Assembly (NCBI GenBank): GCA_032718475.1
Contig: JAUCBJ010006528.1
Coordinates: 1 to 62,000 of the forward strand
DNA length: 62,000 bases
Reading direction: 5' to 3'
Origin: Nemertoderma westbladi
Taxonomy: Eukaryota > Xenacoelomorpha > Nemertodermatida > Nemertodermatidae
Shown: positions 32,801 to 46,000 of the stretch, in pieces
Layout: each line of letters opens with the position of its first letter
Numbering within the stretch: position 1 is the first letter of the stretch
Made by a program: the position numbers and the translations under genes
Notes under the pieces: generated by a model
What the model was told of the DNA's origin: nothing
The model's input: only the letters and a program-made list of their open reading frames with translations
Databases searched by the model: none

Positions 32801-34899
32801 GGGGGCAGTGTAAAGTATCTGTGTGAGTGTAAATAAAGCCTCGAAGTGGGGAAAGGGAAAGTATCTGTGTGAGTGCAAATAAAGCCTCGAAGTGGGGGCA
32901 GTGTAAAGTATCTGTGTGAGTGTAAATAAAGCCTCGAAGTGGGGAAAGGGAAAGTATCTGTGTGAGTGCAAATAAAGCCTCGAAGTGGGGGCAGTGTAAA
33001 GTATCTGTGTTAGTGTAAATAAAGCCTCGAAGTGGGGGCAGTGTAAAGTATCTGTGTGAGTGCAAATAAAGCCTCAAAGTGGGGGCAGTGTAAAGTATCT
33101 GTGTGAGTGCAAATAAAGCCTCGAAGTGGGGGCAGTGTAAAGTATCTGTGTGAGTGTAAATAAAGCCTCGAAGTGGGGAAAGGGAAAGTATCTGTGTGAG
33201 TGCAAATAAAGCCTCGAAGTGGGGGCAGTGTAAAGTATCTGTGTGAGTGCAAATAAAGCCTCGAAGTGGGGGCAGTGTAAAGTATCTGTGTGAGTGCAAA
33301 TAAAGCCTCAAAGTGGGGGCAGTGTAAAGTATCTGTGTGAGTGCAAATAAAGCCTCGAAGTGGGGGCAGTGTAAAGTATCTGTGTGAGTGCAAATAAAGC
33401 CTCGAAGTAGGGAAAGGGAAAGTATCTGTGTGAGTGCAAATAAAGCCTCGAAGTGGGGGCAGTGTAAAGTATCTGTGTGAGTGCAAATAAAGCCTCGAAG
33501 TGGGGGCAGTGTAAAGTATCTGTGTTAGTGCAAATAAAGCCTCGAAGTGGGGAAAGGGAAAGTATCTGTGTTAGTGCAAATAAAGCCTCGAAGTGGGGAA
33601 AGGGAAAGTATCTGTGTGAGTGCAAATAAAGCCTCGAAGTAGGGGCAGTTTAAAGTATCTGTGTGAGTGCAAATAAAGCCTCGAAGTGGGGGCAGTGTAA
33701 AGTATCTGTGTGAGTGCAAATAAAGCCTCGAAGTGGGGGCAGTGTAAAGTATCTGTGTTAGTGCAAATAAAGCCTCGAAGTGGGGAAAGGGAAAGTATCT
33801 GTGTGAGTGCAAATAAAGCCTCGAAGTGGGGGCAGTGTAAAGTATCTGTGTGAGTGCAAATAAAGCCTCGAAGTGGGGGCAGTGTAAAGTATCTGTGTGA
33901 GTGTAAATAAAGCCTCAAAGTGGGGGCAGTGTAAAGTATCTGTGTGAGTGCAAATAAAGCCTCGAAGTGGGGAAAGGGAAAGTATCTGTGTGAGTGTAAA
34001 TAAAGCCTCGAAGTGGGGAAAGGGAAAGTATCTGTGTGAGTGTAAATAAAGCCACGAAGTGGGGGCAGTGTAAAGTATCTGTGTGAGTGGAAATAAAGCC
34101 TCGAAGTGGGGGCAGTGTAAAGTATCTGTGTGAGTGGAAATAAAGCCTCGAAGTGGGGGCAGTGTAAAGTATCTGTGTGAGTGTAAATAAAGCCTCGAAG
34201 TGGGGGCAGTGTAAAGTATCTGTGTGAGTGCAAATAAAGCCTCGAAGTGGGGGCAGTGTAAAGTATCTGTGTGAGTGCAAATAAAGCCTCGAAGTGGGGG
34301 CAGTGTAAAGTATCTGTGTGAGTGCAAATAAAGCCTCGAAGTGGGGGCAGTGTAAAGTATCTGTGTGAGTGCAAATAAAGCCTCGAAGTGGGGGCAGTGT
34401 AAAGTATCTGTGTGAGTGCAAATAAAGCCTCGAAGTGGGGGCAGTGTAAAGTATCTGTGTGAGTGTAAATAAAGCCTCAAAGTGGGGGCAGTGTAAAGTA
34501 TCTGTGTGAGTGTAAATAAAGCCTCGAAGTGGGGAAAGGGAAAGTATCTGTGTGAGTGTAAATAAAGCCTCGAAGTGGGGAAAGGGAAAGTATCTGTGTG
34601 AGTGTAAATAAAGCCACGAAGTGGGGGCAGTGTAAAGTATCTGTGTGAGTGGAAATAAAGCCTCGAAGTGGGGGCAGTGTAAAGTATCTGTGTGAGTGGA
34701 AATAAAGCCTCGAAGTGGGGGCAGTGTAAAGTATCTGTGTGAGTGCAAATAAAGCCTCGAAGTGGGGGCAGTGTAAAGTATCTGTGTGAGTGTAAATAAA
34801 GCCTCGAAGTGGGGAAAGGGAAAGTATCTGTGTGAGTGTAAATAAAGCCACGAAGTGGGGGCAGTGTAAAGTATCTGTGTGAGTGTAAATAAAGCCTCG

Positions 34900-37800
34900 A
34901 AGTGGGGGCAGTGTAAAGTATCTGTGTGAGTGGAAATAAAGCCTCGAAGTGGGTTCAGTGTAAAGTATCTGTGTGAGTGTAAATAAACCCTCGAAGTGGG
35001 TTCAGTGTAAAGTATCTGTGTGAGTGTAAATAAAGCGTTGCCGTGAGTACAGTGTAAAGTATCTGTGTGAGTGTAAATAAAGCCTCGAAGTGGGGAAAGG
35101 GAAAGTATCTGTGTGAGTGTAAATAAAGCCTCGAAGTGGGGGCAGTGTAAAGTATCTGTGTGAGTGTAAATAAAGCCTCGAAGTGGGGAAAGGGAAAGTA
35201 TCTGTGTGAGTGTAAATAAAGCCTCGAAGTGGGGAAAGGGAAAGTATCTGTGTGAGTGTAAATAAAGCCTCGAAGTGGGGAAAGGGAAAGTATCTGTGTG
35301 AGTGTAAATAAAGCCTCGAAGTGGGGAAAGGGAAAGTATCTGTGTGAGTGTAAATAAAGCCTCGAAGTGGGGGCAGTGTAAAGTATCTGTGTGAGTGCAA
35401 ATAAAGCCTCGAAGTGGGTTCAGTGTAAAGTATCTGTGTGAGTGTAAATAAAGCCACGAAGTGGGGGCAGTGTAAAGTATCTGTGTGAGTGCAAATAAAG
35501 CCTCGAAGTGGGTTCAGTGTAAAGTATCTGTGTGAGTGTAAATAAAGCCACGAAGTGGGGGCAGTGTAAAGTATCTGTGTGAGTGTAAATAAAGCCTCGA
35601 AGTGGGGGCAGTGTAAAGTATCTGTGTGAGTGCAAATAAAGCCTCGAAGTGGGTTCAGTGTAAAGTATCTGTGTGAGTGTAAATAAAGCCACGAAGTGGG
35701 GGCAGTGTAAAGTATCTGTGTGAGTGTAAATAAAGCCTCGAAGTGGGTTCAGTGTAAAGTATCTGTGTGAGTGTAAATAAAGCCTCGAAGTGGGTTCAGT
35801 GTAAAGTATCTGTGTGAGTGTAAATAAAGTCTCGAAGTGGGTTCAGTGTAAAGTATCTGTGTGAGTGCAAATAAAGCCTCGAAGTGGGGAAAGGGAAAGT
35901 ATCTGTGTGAGTGTAAATAAAGCCTCGAAGTGGGGAAAGGGAAAGTATCTGTGTGAGTGTAAATAAAGCCACGAAGTGGGGGCAGTGTAAAGTATCTGTG
36001 TGAGTGCAAATAAAGCCTCGAAGTGGGTTCAGTGTAAAGTATCTGTGTGAGTGTAAATAAAGCCACGAAGTGGGGGCAGTGTAAAGTATCTGTGTGAGTG
36101 TAAATAAAGCCTCGAAGTGGGTTCAGTGTAAAGTATCTGTGTGAGTGTAAATAAAGCCACGAAGTGGGGGCAGTGTAAAGTATCTGTGTGAGTGTAAATA
36201 AAGCCTCGAAGTGGGTTCAGTGTAAAGTATCTGTGTGAGTGTAAATAAAGCCACGAAGTGGGGGCAGTGTAAAGTATCTGTGTGAGTGCAAATAAAGCCT
36301 CGAAGTGGGTTCAGTGTAAAGTATCTGTGTGAGTGTAAATAAAGCCACGAAGTGGGGGCAGTGTAAAGTATCTGTGTGAGTGTAAATAAAGCCTCGAAGT
36401 GGGTTCAGTGTAAAGTATCTGTGTGAGTGTAAATAAAGCCTCGAAGTGGGTTCAGTGTAAAGTATCTGTGTGAGTGTAAATAAAGTCTCGAAGTGGGTTC
36501 AGTGTAAAGTATCTGTGTGAGTGCAAATAAAGCCTCGAAGTGGGGGCAGTGTAAAGTATCTGTGTGAGTGTAAATAAAGCCTCGAAGTGGGTTCAGTGTA
36601 AAGTATCTGTGTGAGTGTAAATAAAGCCTCGAAGTGGGTTCAGTGTAAAGTATCTGTGTGAGTGTAAATAAAGTCTCGAAGTGGGTTCAGTGTAAAGTAT
36701 CTGTGTGAGTGCAAATAAAGCCTCGAAGTGGGGGCAGTGTAAAGTATCTGTGTGAGTGTAAATAAAGCCTCGAAGTGGGTTCAGTGTAAAGTATCTGTGT
36801 GAGTGTAAATAAAGCCACGAAGTGGGGGCAGTGTAAAGTATCTGTGTGAGTGTAAATAAAGCCTCGAAGTGGGTTCAGTGTAAAGTATCTGTGTGAGTGT
36901 AAATAAAGTCTCGAAGTGGGTTCAGTGTAAAGTATCTGTGTGAGTGTAAATAAAGCCTCGAAGTGGGTTCAGTGTAAAGTATCTGTGTGAGTGTAAATAA
37001 AGCCTCGAAGTGGGGCAGTGTAAAGTATCTGTGTGAGTGCAAATAAAGCCTCGAAGTGGGGAAAGGGAAAGTATCTGTGTGAGTGTAAATAAAGCCTCGA
37101 AGTGGGGAAAGGGAAAGTATCTGTGTGAGTGTAAATAAAGCCACGAAGTGGGGGCAGTGTAAAGTATCTGTGTGAGTGCAAATAAAGCCTCGAAGTGGGT
37201 TCAGTGTAAAGTATCTGTGTGAGTGTAAATAAAGCCTCGAAGTGGGGGCAGTGTAAAGTATCTGTGTGAGTGTAAATAAAGCCTCGAAGTGGGTTCAGTG
37301 TAAAGTATCTGTGTGAGTGCAAATAAAGCCTCGAAGTGGGTTCAGTGTAAAGTATCTGTGTGAGTGTAAATAAAGCCTCGATCGAAGGGGGTTCGTGTAA
37401 AGTATCTGTGTGAGTGTAAATAAAGCCTCGAAGTGGGTTCAGTGTAAAGTATCTGTGTGAGTGTAAATAAAGTCTCGAAGTGGGTTCAGTGTAAAGTATC
37501 TGTGTGAGTGCAAATAAAGCCTCGATCGAAGGGGGTTCGTGTAAAGTATCTGTGTGAGTGTAAATAAAGCCTCGAAGTGGGTTCAGTGTAAAGTATCTGT
37601 GTGAGTGTAAATAAAGTCTCGAAGTGGGTTCAGTGTAAAGTATCTGTGTGAGTGCAAATAAAGCCTCGAAGTGGGGAAATGGAAAGTATCTGTGTGAGTG
37701 CAAATAAAGCCTCGAAGTGGGGGCAGTGTAAAGTGTCTGTGTGAGTGTAAATAAAGTCTCGAAGTGGGGGCAGTGTAAAGTATCTGTGTGAGTGCAAATA

Positions 37801-40800
37801 AAGCCTCGAAGTGGGGAAATGGAAAGTATCTGTGTGAGTGCAAATAAAGCCTCGAAGTGGGGGCAGTGTAAAGTGTCTGTGTGAGTGTAAATAAAGTCTC
37901 GAAGTGGGGGCAGTGTAAAGTATCTGTGTTAGTGCAAATAAAGCCTCGAAATGGGTTCAGTGTAAAGTATCTGTGTGAGTGTAAATAAAGTCTCGAAGTG
38001 GGTTCAGTGTAAAGTATCTGTGTGAGTGCAAATAAAGCCTCGAAGTGGGGAAAGGGAAAGTATCTGTGTGAGTGTAAATAAAGCCTCGAAGTGGGGAAAG
38101 GGAAAGTATCTGTGTGAGTGTAAATAAAGTCTCGAAGTGGGGGCAGTGTAAAGTATCTGTGTGAGTGCAAATAAAGCCTCGAAGTGGGGAAAGGGAAAGT
38201 ATCTGTGTGAGTGTAAATAAAGCCTCGAAGTGGGGAAAGGGAAAGTATCTGTGTGAGTGTAAATAAAGCCACGAAGTGGGGGCAGTGTAAAGTATCTGTG
38301 TGAGTGGAAATAAAGCCTCGAAGTGGGGGCAGTGTAAAGTATCTGTGTGAGTGGAAATAAAGCCTCGAAGTGGGGGCAGTGTAAAGTATCTGTGTGAGTG
38401 CAAATAAAGCCTCGAAGTGGGGGCAGTGTAAAGTATCTGTGTGAGTGTAAATAAAGCCTCGAAGTGGGGAAAGGGAAAGTATCTGTGTGAGTGTAAATAA
38501 AGCCACGAAGTGGGGGCAGTGTAAAGTATCTGTGTGAGTGTAAATAAAGCCTCGAAGTGGGGGCAGTGTAAAGTATCTGTGTGAGTGCAAATAAAGCCTC
38601 GAAGTGGGTTCAGTGTAAAGTATCTGTGTGAGTGTAAATAAAGCCACGAAGTGGGGGCAGTGTAAAGTATCTGTGTGAGTGTAAATAAAGCCTCGAAGTG
38701 GGTTCAGTGTAAAGTATCTGTGTGAGTGTAAATAAAGCCTCGAAGTGGGTTCAGTGTAAAGTATCTGTGTGAGTGTAAATAAAGTCTCGAAGTGGGTTCA
38801 GTGTAAAGTATCTGTGTGAGTGCAAATAAAGCCTCGAAGTGGGGAAAGGGAAAGTATCTGTGTGAGTGTAAATAAAGCCTCGAAGTGGGGAAAGGGAAAG
38901 TATCTGTGTGAGTGTAAATAAAGTCTCGAAGTGGGGGCAGTGTAAAGTATCTGTGTGAGTGCAAATAAAGCCTCGAAGTGGGGAAAGGGAAAGTATCTGT
39001 GTGAGTGTAAATAAAGCCTCGAAGTGGGGAAAGGGAAAGTATCTGTGTGAGTGTAAATAAAGCCACGAAGTGGGGGCAGTGTAAAGTATCTGTGTGAGTG
39101 GAAATAAAGCCTCGAAGTGGGGGCAGTGTAAAGTATCTGTGTGAGTGGAAATAAAGCCTCGAAGTGGGGGCAGTGTAAAGTATCTGTGTGAGTGCAAATA
39201 AAGCCTCGAAGTGGGGGCAGTGTAAAGTATCTGTGTGAGTGTAAATAAAGCCTCGAAGTGGGGAAAGGGAAAGTATCTGTGTGAGTGTAAATAAAGCCAC
39301 GAAGTGGGGGCAGTGTAAAGTATCTGTGTGAGTGTAAATAAAGCCACGAAGTGGGGGCAGTGTAAAGTATCTGTGTGAGTGCAAATAAAGCCACGAAGTG
39401 GGGGCAGTGTAAAGTATCTGTGTGAGTGTAAATAAAGCCACGAAGTGGGGGCAGTGTAAAGTATCTGTGTGAGTGTAAATAAAGCCTCGAAGTGGGTTCA
39501 GTGTAAAGTATCTGTGTGAGTGTAAATAAAGCCTCGAAGTGGGTTCAGTGTAAAGTATCTGTGTGAGTGTAAATAAAGTCTCGAAGTGGGTTCAGTGTAA
39601 AGTATCTGTGTGAGTGTAAATAAAGCCACGAAGTGGGGGCAGTGTAAAGTATCTGTGTGAGTGTAAATAAAGCCTCGAAGTGGGTTCAGTGTAAAGTATC
39701 TGTGTGAGTGTAAATAAAGCCTCGAAGTGGGTTCAGTGTAAAGTATCTGTGTGAGTGTAAATAAAGTCTCGAAGTGGGTTCAGTGTAAAGTATCTGTGTG
39801 AGTGTAAATAAAGCCTCGAAGTGGGGGCAGTGTAAAGTATCTGTGTGAGTGCAAATAAAGCCTCGAAGTGGGGGCAGTGTAAAGTATCTGTGTGAGTGTA
39901 AATAAAGCCTCGAAGTGGGGGCAGTGTAAAGTATCTGTGTGAGTGCAAATAAAGCCTCGAAGTGGGTTCAGTGTAAAGTATCTGTGTGAGTGTAAATAAA
40001 GCCACGAAGTGGGGGCAGTGTAAAGTATCTGTGTGAGTGTAAATAAAGCCTCGAAGTGGGTTCAGTGTAAAGTATCTGTGTGAGTGTAAATAAAGCCACG
40101 AAGTGGGGGCAGTGTAAAGTATCTGTGTGAGTGCAAATAAAGCCTCGAAGTGGGGCAGTGTAAAGTATCTGTGTGAGTGTAAATAAAGCCACGAAGTGGG
40201 GGCAGTGTAAAGTATCTGTGTGAGTGTAAATAAAGCCTCGAAGTGGGGGCAGTGTAAAGTATCTGTGTGAGTGCAAATAAAGCCTCGAAGTGGGTTCAGT
40301 GTAAAGTATCTGTGTGAGTGTAAATAAAGCCACGAAGTGGGGGCAGTGTAAAGTATCTGTGTGAGTGTAAATAAAGCCTCGAAGTGGGTTCAGTGTAAAG
40401 TATCTGTGTGAGTGTAAATAAAGCCTCGAAGTGGGTTCAGTGTAAAGTATCTGTGTGAGTGTAAATAAAGTCTCGAAGTGGGTTCAGTGTAAAGTATCTG
40501 TGTGAGTGTAAATAAAGCCTCGAAGTGGGGAAAGGGAAAGTATCTGTGTGAGTGTAAATAAAGCCTCGAAGTGGGGGCAGTGTAAAGTATCTGTGTGAGT
40601 GTAAATAAAGCCTCGAAGTGGGGGCAGTGTAAAGTATCTGTGTGAGTGTAAATAAAGCCACGAAGTGGGGGCAGTGTAAAGTATCTGTGTGAGTGTAAAT
40701 AAAGCCTCGAAGTGGGTTCAGTGTAAAGTATCTGTGTGAGTGTAAATAAAGCCTCGAAGTGGGTTCAGTGTAAAGTATCTGTGTGAGTGTAAATAAAGCC

Positions 40801-41200
40801 TCGAAGTGGGTTCAGTGTAAAGTATCTGTGTGAGTGTAAATAAAGTCTCGAAGTGGGTTCAGTGTAAAGTATCTGTGTGAGTGTAAATAAAGCCACGAAG
40901 TGGGGGCAGTGTAAAGTATCTGTGTGAGTGTAAATAAAGCCTCGAAGTGGGGGCAGTGTAAAGTATCTGTGTGAGTGTAAATAAAGCCTCGAAGTGGGGA
41001 AAGGGAAAGTATCTGTGTGAGTGTAAATAAAGCCTCGAAGTGGGGGCAGTGTAAAGTATCTGTGTGAGTGTAAATAAAGCCTCGAAGTGGGGGCAGTGTA
41101 AAGTATCTGTGTGAGTGTAAATAAAGCCTCGAAGTGGGGGCAGTGTAAAGTATCTGTGTGAGTGCAAATAAAGCCTCGAATTGGGGCAGTGTAAAGTATC
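34900..41200. repeat. Satellite block rich in E cassettes and GCCACGA variants
   Basis: TGGGTTCAG cassettes and units with GCCACGAAG dominate, mixed with A and B. A 17-unit segment (794 bp, five B-type 46-bp units) is duplicated: the same variant order starts near 37991 and again near 38785. Confidence 0.75.
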
Positions 41201-43359
41201 TGTGTGAGTGGAAATAAAGCCTCGAAGTGGGTTCAGTGTAAAGTATCTGTGTGAGTGTAAATAAAGCCTCGAAGTGGGGGCAGTGTAAAGTATCTGTGTG
41301 AGTGTAAATAAAGCCTCGAAGTGGGGAAAGGGAAAGTATCTGTGTGAGTGTAAATAAAGCCTCGAAGTGGGGGCAGTGTAAAGTATCTGTGTGAGTGTAA
41401 ATAAAGCCTCGAAGTGGGGGCAGTGTAAAGTATCTGTGTGAGTGTAAATAAAGCCTCGAAGTGGGGGCAGTGTAAAGTATCTGTGTGAGTGTAAATAAAG
41501 CCTCGAAGTGGGGAAAGGGAAAGTATCTGTGTGAGTGTAAATAAAGCCTCGAAGTGGGGGCAGTGTAAAGTATCTGTGTGAGTGTAAATAAAGCCTCGAA
41601 GTGGGTTCAGTGTAAAGTATCTGTGTGAGTGTAAATAAAGCCTAGAAGTGGGGAAAGGGAAAGTATCTGTGTGAGTGTAAATAAAGCCTCGAAGTGGGTT
41701 CAGTGTAAAGTATCTGTGTGAGTGTAAATAAAGCCTCGAAGTGGGGAAAGGGAAAGTATCTGTGTGAGTGTAAATAAAGCCTCGAAGTGGGGGCAGTGTA
41801 AAGTATCTGTGTGAGTGTAAATAAAGCCTCGAAGTGGGTTCAGTGTAAAGTATCTGTGTGAGTGTAAATAAAGCCTCGAAGTGGGGAAAGGGAAAGTATC
41901 TGTGTGAGTGTAAATAAAGCCTCGAAGTGGGGGCAGTGTAAAGTATCTGTGTGAGTGTAAATAAAGCCTCGAAGTGGGGGCAGTGTAAAGTATCTGTGTG
42001 AGTGCAAATAAAGCCTCGAAGTGGGGGCAGTGTAAAGTATCTGTGTGAGTGCAAATAAAGCCTCGAATTGGGGCAGTGTAAAGTATCTGTGTGAGTGGAA
42101 ATAAAGCCTCGAAGTGGGTTCAGTGTAAAGTATCTGTGTGAGTGTAAATAAAGCCTCGAAGTGGGGGCAGTGTAAAGTATCTGTGTGAGTGTAAATAAAG
42201 CCTCGAAGTGGGGGCAGTGTAAAGTATCTGTGTGAGTGTAAATAAAGCCTCGAAGTGGGGGCAGTGTAAAGTATCTGTGTGAGTGGAAATAAAGCCTCGA
42301 AGTGGGGGCAGTGTAAAGTATCTGTGTGAGTGCAAATAAAGCGTTGCCGTGAGTACAGTGTAAAGTATCTGTGTGAGTGCAAATAAAGCCTCGAAGTGGG
42401 GGCAGTGTAAAGTATCTGTGTGAGTGGAAATAAAGCCTAGAAGTGGGTTCAGTGTAAAGTATCTGTGTGAGTGTAAATAAAGCCTCGAAGTGGGGGCAGT
42501 GTAAAGTATCTGTGTGAGTGTAAATAAAGCCTCGAAGTGGGGGCAGTGTAAAGTATCTGTGTGAGTGTAAATAAAGCCTCGAAGTGGGGGCAGTGTAAAG
42601 TATCTGTGTGAGTGCAAATAAAGCCTCGAAGTGGGGGCAGTGTAAAGTATCTGTGTGAGTGTAAATAAAGCCTCGAAGTGGGGGCAGTGTAAAGTATCTG
42701 TGTGAGTGGAAATAAAGCCTCGAAGTGGGGGCAGTGTAAAGTATCTGTGTGAGTGCAAATAAAGCGTTGCCGTGAGTACAGTGTAAAGTATCTGTGTGAG
42801 TGCAAATAAAGCCTCGAAGTGGGGGCAGTGTAAAGTATCTGTGTGAGTGGAAATAAAGCCTCGAAGTGGGTTCAGTGTAAAGTATCTGTGTGAGTGTAAA
42901 TAAAGCCTCGAAGTGGGGGCAGTGTAAAGTATCTGTGTGAGTGTAAATAAAGCCTCGAAGTGGGGGCAGTGTAAAGTATCTGTGTGAGTGTAAATAAAGC
43001 CTCGAAGTGGGGGCAGTGTAAAGTATCTGTGTGAGTGCAAATAAAGCCTCGAAGTGGGGGCAGTGTAAAGTATCTGTGTGAGTGTAAATAAAGCCTCGAA
43101 GTGGGGGCAGTGTAAAGTATCTGTGTGAGTGCAAATAAAGCCTCGAAGTGGGGGCAGTGTAAAGTATCTGTGTGAGTGTAAATAAAGCCTCGAAGTGGGG
43201 GCAGTGTAAAGTATCTGTGTGAGTGTAAATAAAGCCTCGAAGTGGGGGCAGTGTAAAGTATCTGTGTGAGTGTAAATAAAGCCTCGAAGTGGGGGCAGTG
43301 TAAAGTATCTGTGTGAGTGCAAATAAAGCCTCGAAGTGGGGGCAGTGTAAAGTGTCTGT

Positions 43360-46000
43360 GTGAGTGTAAATAAAGTCTCGAAGTGGGGGCAGTGTAAAGT
43401 ATCTGTGTTAGTGCAAATAAAGCCTCGAAATGGGGGCAGTGTAAAGTATCTGTGTGAGTGCAAATAAAGCCTCGAAGTGGGGAAATGGAAAGTATCTGTG
43501 TGAGTGCAAATAAAGCCTCGAAGTGGGGGCAGTGTAAAGTGTCTGTGTGAGTGTAAATAAAGTCTCGAAGTGGGGGCAGTGTAAAGTATCTGTGTTAGTG
43601 CAAATAAAGCCTCGAAATGGGTTCAGTGTAAAGTATCTGTGTGAGTGCAAATAAAGCGTTGCCGTGAGTACAGTGTAAAGTATCTGTGTGAGTGTAAATA
43701 AAGCCTCGAAGTGGGTTCAGTGTAAAGTGTCTGTGTGAGTGCAAATAAAGCCTCGAAGTGGGGGCAGTGTAAAGTATCTGTGTGAGTGCAAATAAAGCCT
43801 CGAAGTGGGGGCAGTGTAAAGTATCTGTGTGAGTGCAAATAAAGCCTCGAAGGGGGTTCGTGTAAAGTATCTGTGTGAGTGTAAATAAATCCTCGAAGTG
43901 GGGGCAGTGTAAAGTATCTGTGTGAGTGCAAATAAAGCCTCGAAGTGGGGGCAGTGTAAAGTATCTGTGTGAGTGTAAATAAAGCCTCGAAGTGGGGGCA
44001 GTGTAAAGTATCTGTGTGAGTGCAAATAAAGCCTCGAAGTGGGGGCAGTGTAAAGTATCTGTGTGAGTGCAAATAAAGTCTCGAAGTGGGGGCAGTGTAA
44101 AGTATCTGTGTGAGTGCAAATAAATCCTCGAAGTGGGGGCAGTGTAAAGTATCTGTGTGAGTGCAAATAAAGCCTCGAAGTGGGGGCAGTGTAAAGTATC
44201 TGTGTGAGTGTAAATAAAGCCTCGAAGTGGGGGCAGTGTAAAGTATCTGTGTGAGTGTAAATAAAGCCTCGAAGTGGGGGCAGTGTAAAGTATCTGTGTG
44301 AGTGGAAATAAAGCCTCGAAGTGGGGGCAGTGTAAAGTATCTGTGTGAGTGCAAATAAAGCGTTGCCGTGAGTACAGTGTAAAGTATCTGTGTGAGTGCA
44401 AATAAAGCCTCGAAGTGGGGGCAGTGTAAAGTATCTGTGTGAGTGGAAATAAAGCCTCGAAGTGGGTTCAGTGTAAAGTATCTGTGTGAGTGTAAATAAA
44501 GCCTCGAAGTGGGGGCAGTGTAAAGTATCTGTGTGAGTGTAAATAAAGCCTCGAAGTGGGGGCAGTGTAAAGTATCTGTGTGAGTGTAAATAAAGCCTCG
44601 AAGTGGGGGCAGTGTAAAGTATCTGTGTGAGTGCAAATAAAGCCTCGAAGTGGGGGCAGTGTAAAGTATCTGTGTGAGTGTAAATAAAGCCTCGAAGTGG
44701 GGGCAGTGTAAAGTATCTGTGTGAGTGGAAATAAAGCCTCGAAGTGGGTTCAGTGTAAAGTATCTGTGTGAGTGGAAATAAAGCCTCGAAGTGGGGGCAG
44801 TGTAAAGTATCTGTGTGAGTGCAAATAAAGCGTTGCCGTGAGTACAGTGTAAAGTATCTGTGTGAGTGCAAATAAAGCCTCGAAGTGGGGGCAGTGTAAA
44901 GTATCTGTGTGAGTGGAAATAAAGCCTCGAAGTGGGTTCAGTGTAAAGTATCTGTGTGAGTGTAAATAAAGCCTCGAAGTGGGGGCAGTGTAAAGTATCT
45001 GTGTGAGTGTAAATAAAGCCTCGAAGTGGGGGCAGTGTAAAGTATCTGTGTGAGTGTAAATAAAGCCTCGAAGTGGGGGCAGTGTAAAGTATCTGTGTGA
45101 GTGCAAATAAAGCCTCGAAGTGGGGGCAGTGTAAAGTATCTGTGTGAGTGTAAATAAAGCCTCGAAGTGGGGGCAGTGTAAAGTATCTGTGTGAGTGCAA
45201 ATAAAGCCTCGAAGTGGGGGCAGTGTAAAGTATCTGTGTGAGTGTAAATAAAGCCTCGAAGTGGGGGCAGTGTAAAGTATCTGTGTGAGTGTAAATAAAG
45301 CCTCGAAGTGGGGGCAGTGTAAAGTATCTGTGTGAGTGTAAATAAAGCCTCGAAGTGGGGGCAGTGTAAAGTATCTGTGTGAGTGCAAATAAAGCCTCGA
45401 AGTGGGGGCAGTGTAAAGTGTCTGTGTGAGTGTAAATAAAGTCTCGAAGTGGGGGCAGTGTAAAGTATCTGTGTTAGTGCAGATAAAGCCTCGAAATGGG
45501 GGCAGTGTAAAGTATCTGTGTGAGTGCAAATAAAGCCTCGAAGTGGGGAAATGGAAAGTATCTGTGTGAGTGCAAATAAAGCCTCGAAGTGGGGGCAGTG
45601 TAAAGTGTCTGTGTGAGTGTAAATAAAGTCTCGAAGTGGGGGCAGTGTAAAGTATCTGTGTTAGTGCAAATAAAGCCTCGAAATGGGTTCAGTGTAAAGT
45701 ATCTGTGTGAGTGCAAATAAAGCGTTGCCGTGAGTACAGTGTAAAGTATCTGTGTGAGTGTAAATAAAGCCTCGAAGTGGGTTCAGTGTAAAGTGTCTGT
45801 GTGAGTGCAAATAAAGCCTCGAAGTGGGGGCAGTGTAAAGTATCTGTGTGAGTGCAAATAAAGCCTCGAAGTGGGGGCAGTGTAAAGTATCTGTGTGAGT
45901 GCAAATAAAGCCTCGAAGGGGGTTCGTGTAAAGTATCTGTGTGAGTGTAAATAAATCCTCGAAGTGGGGGCAGTGTAAAGTATCTGTGTGAGTGCAAATA
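43360..46000. repeat. About 2066-bp (44-unit) tandem duplication within the satellite
   Basis: Rare variants recur at a fixed offset of 2066 bp. CTCGAAATGGGGG is at 43423 and 45489. CTCGAAATGGGTTC is at 43610 and 45676. The following order D, E, A, A, F is the same in both copies. One copy carries AGATAAAG (45481-45488), a rare loss of the AATAAA motif. Confidence 0.8.
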
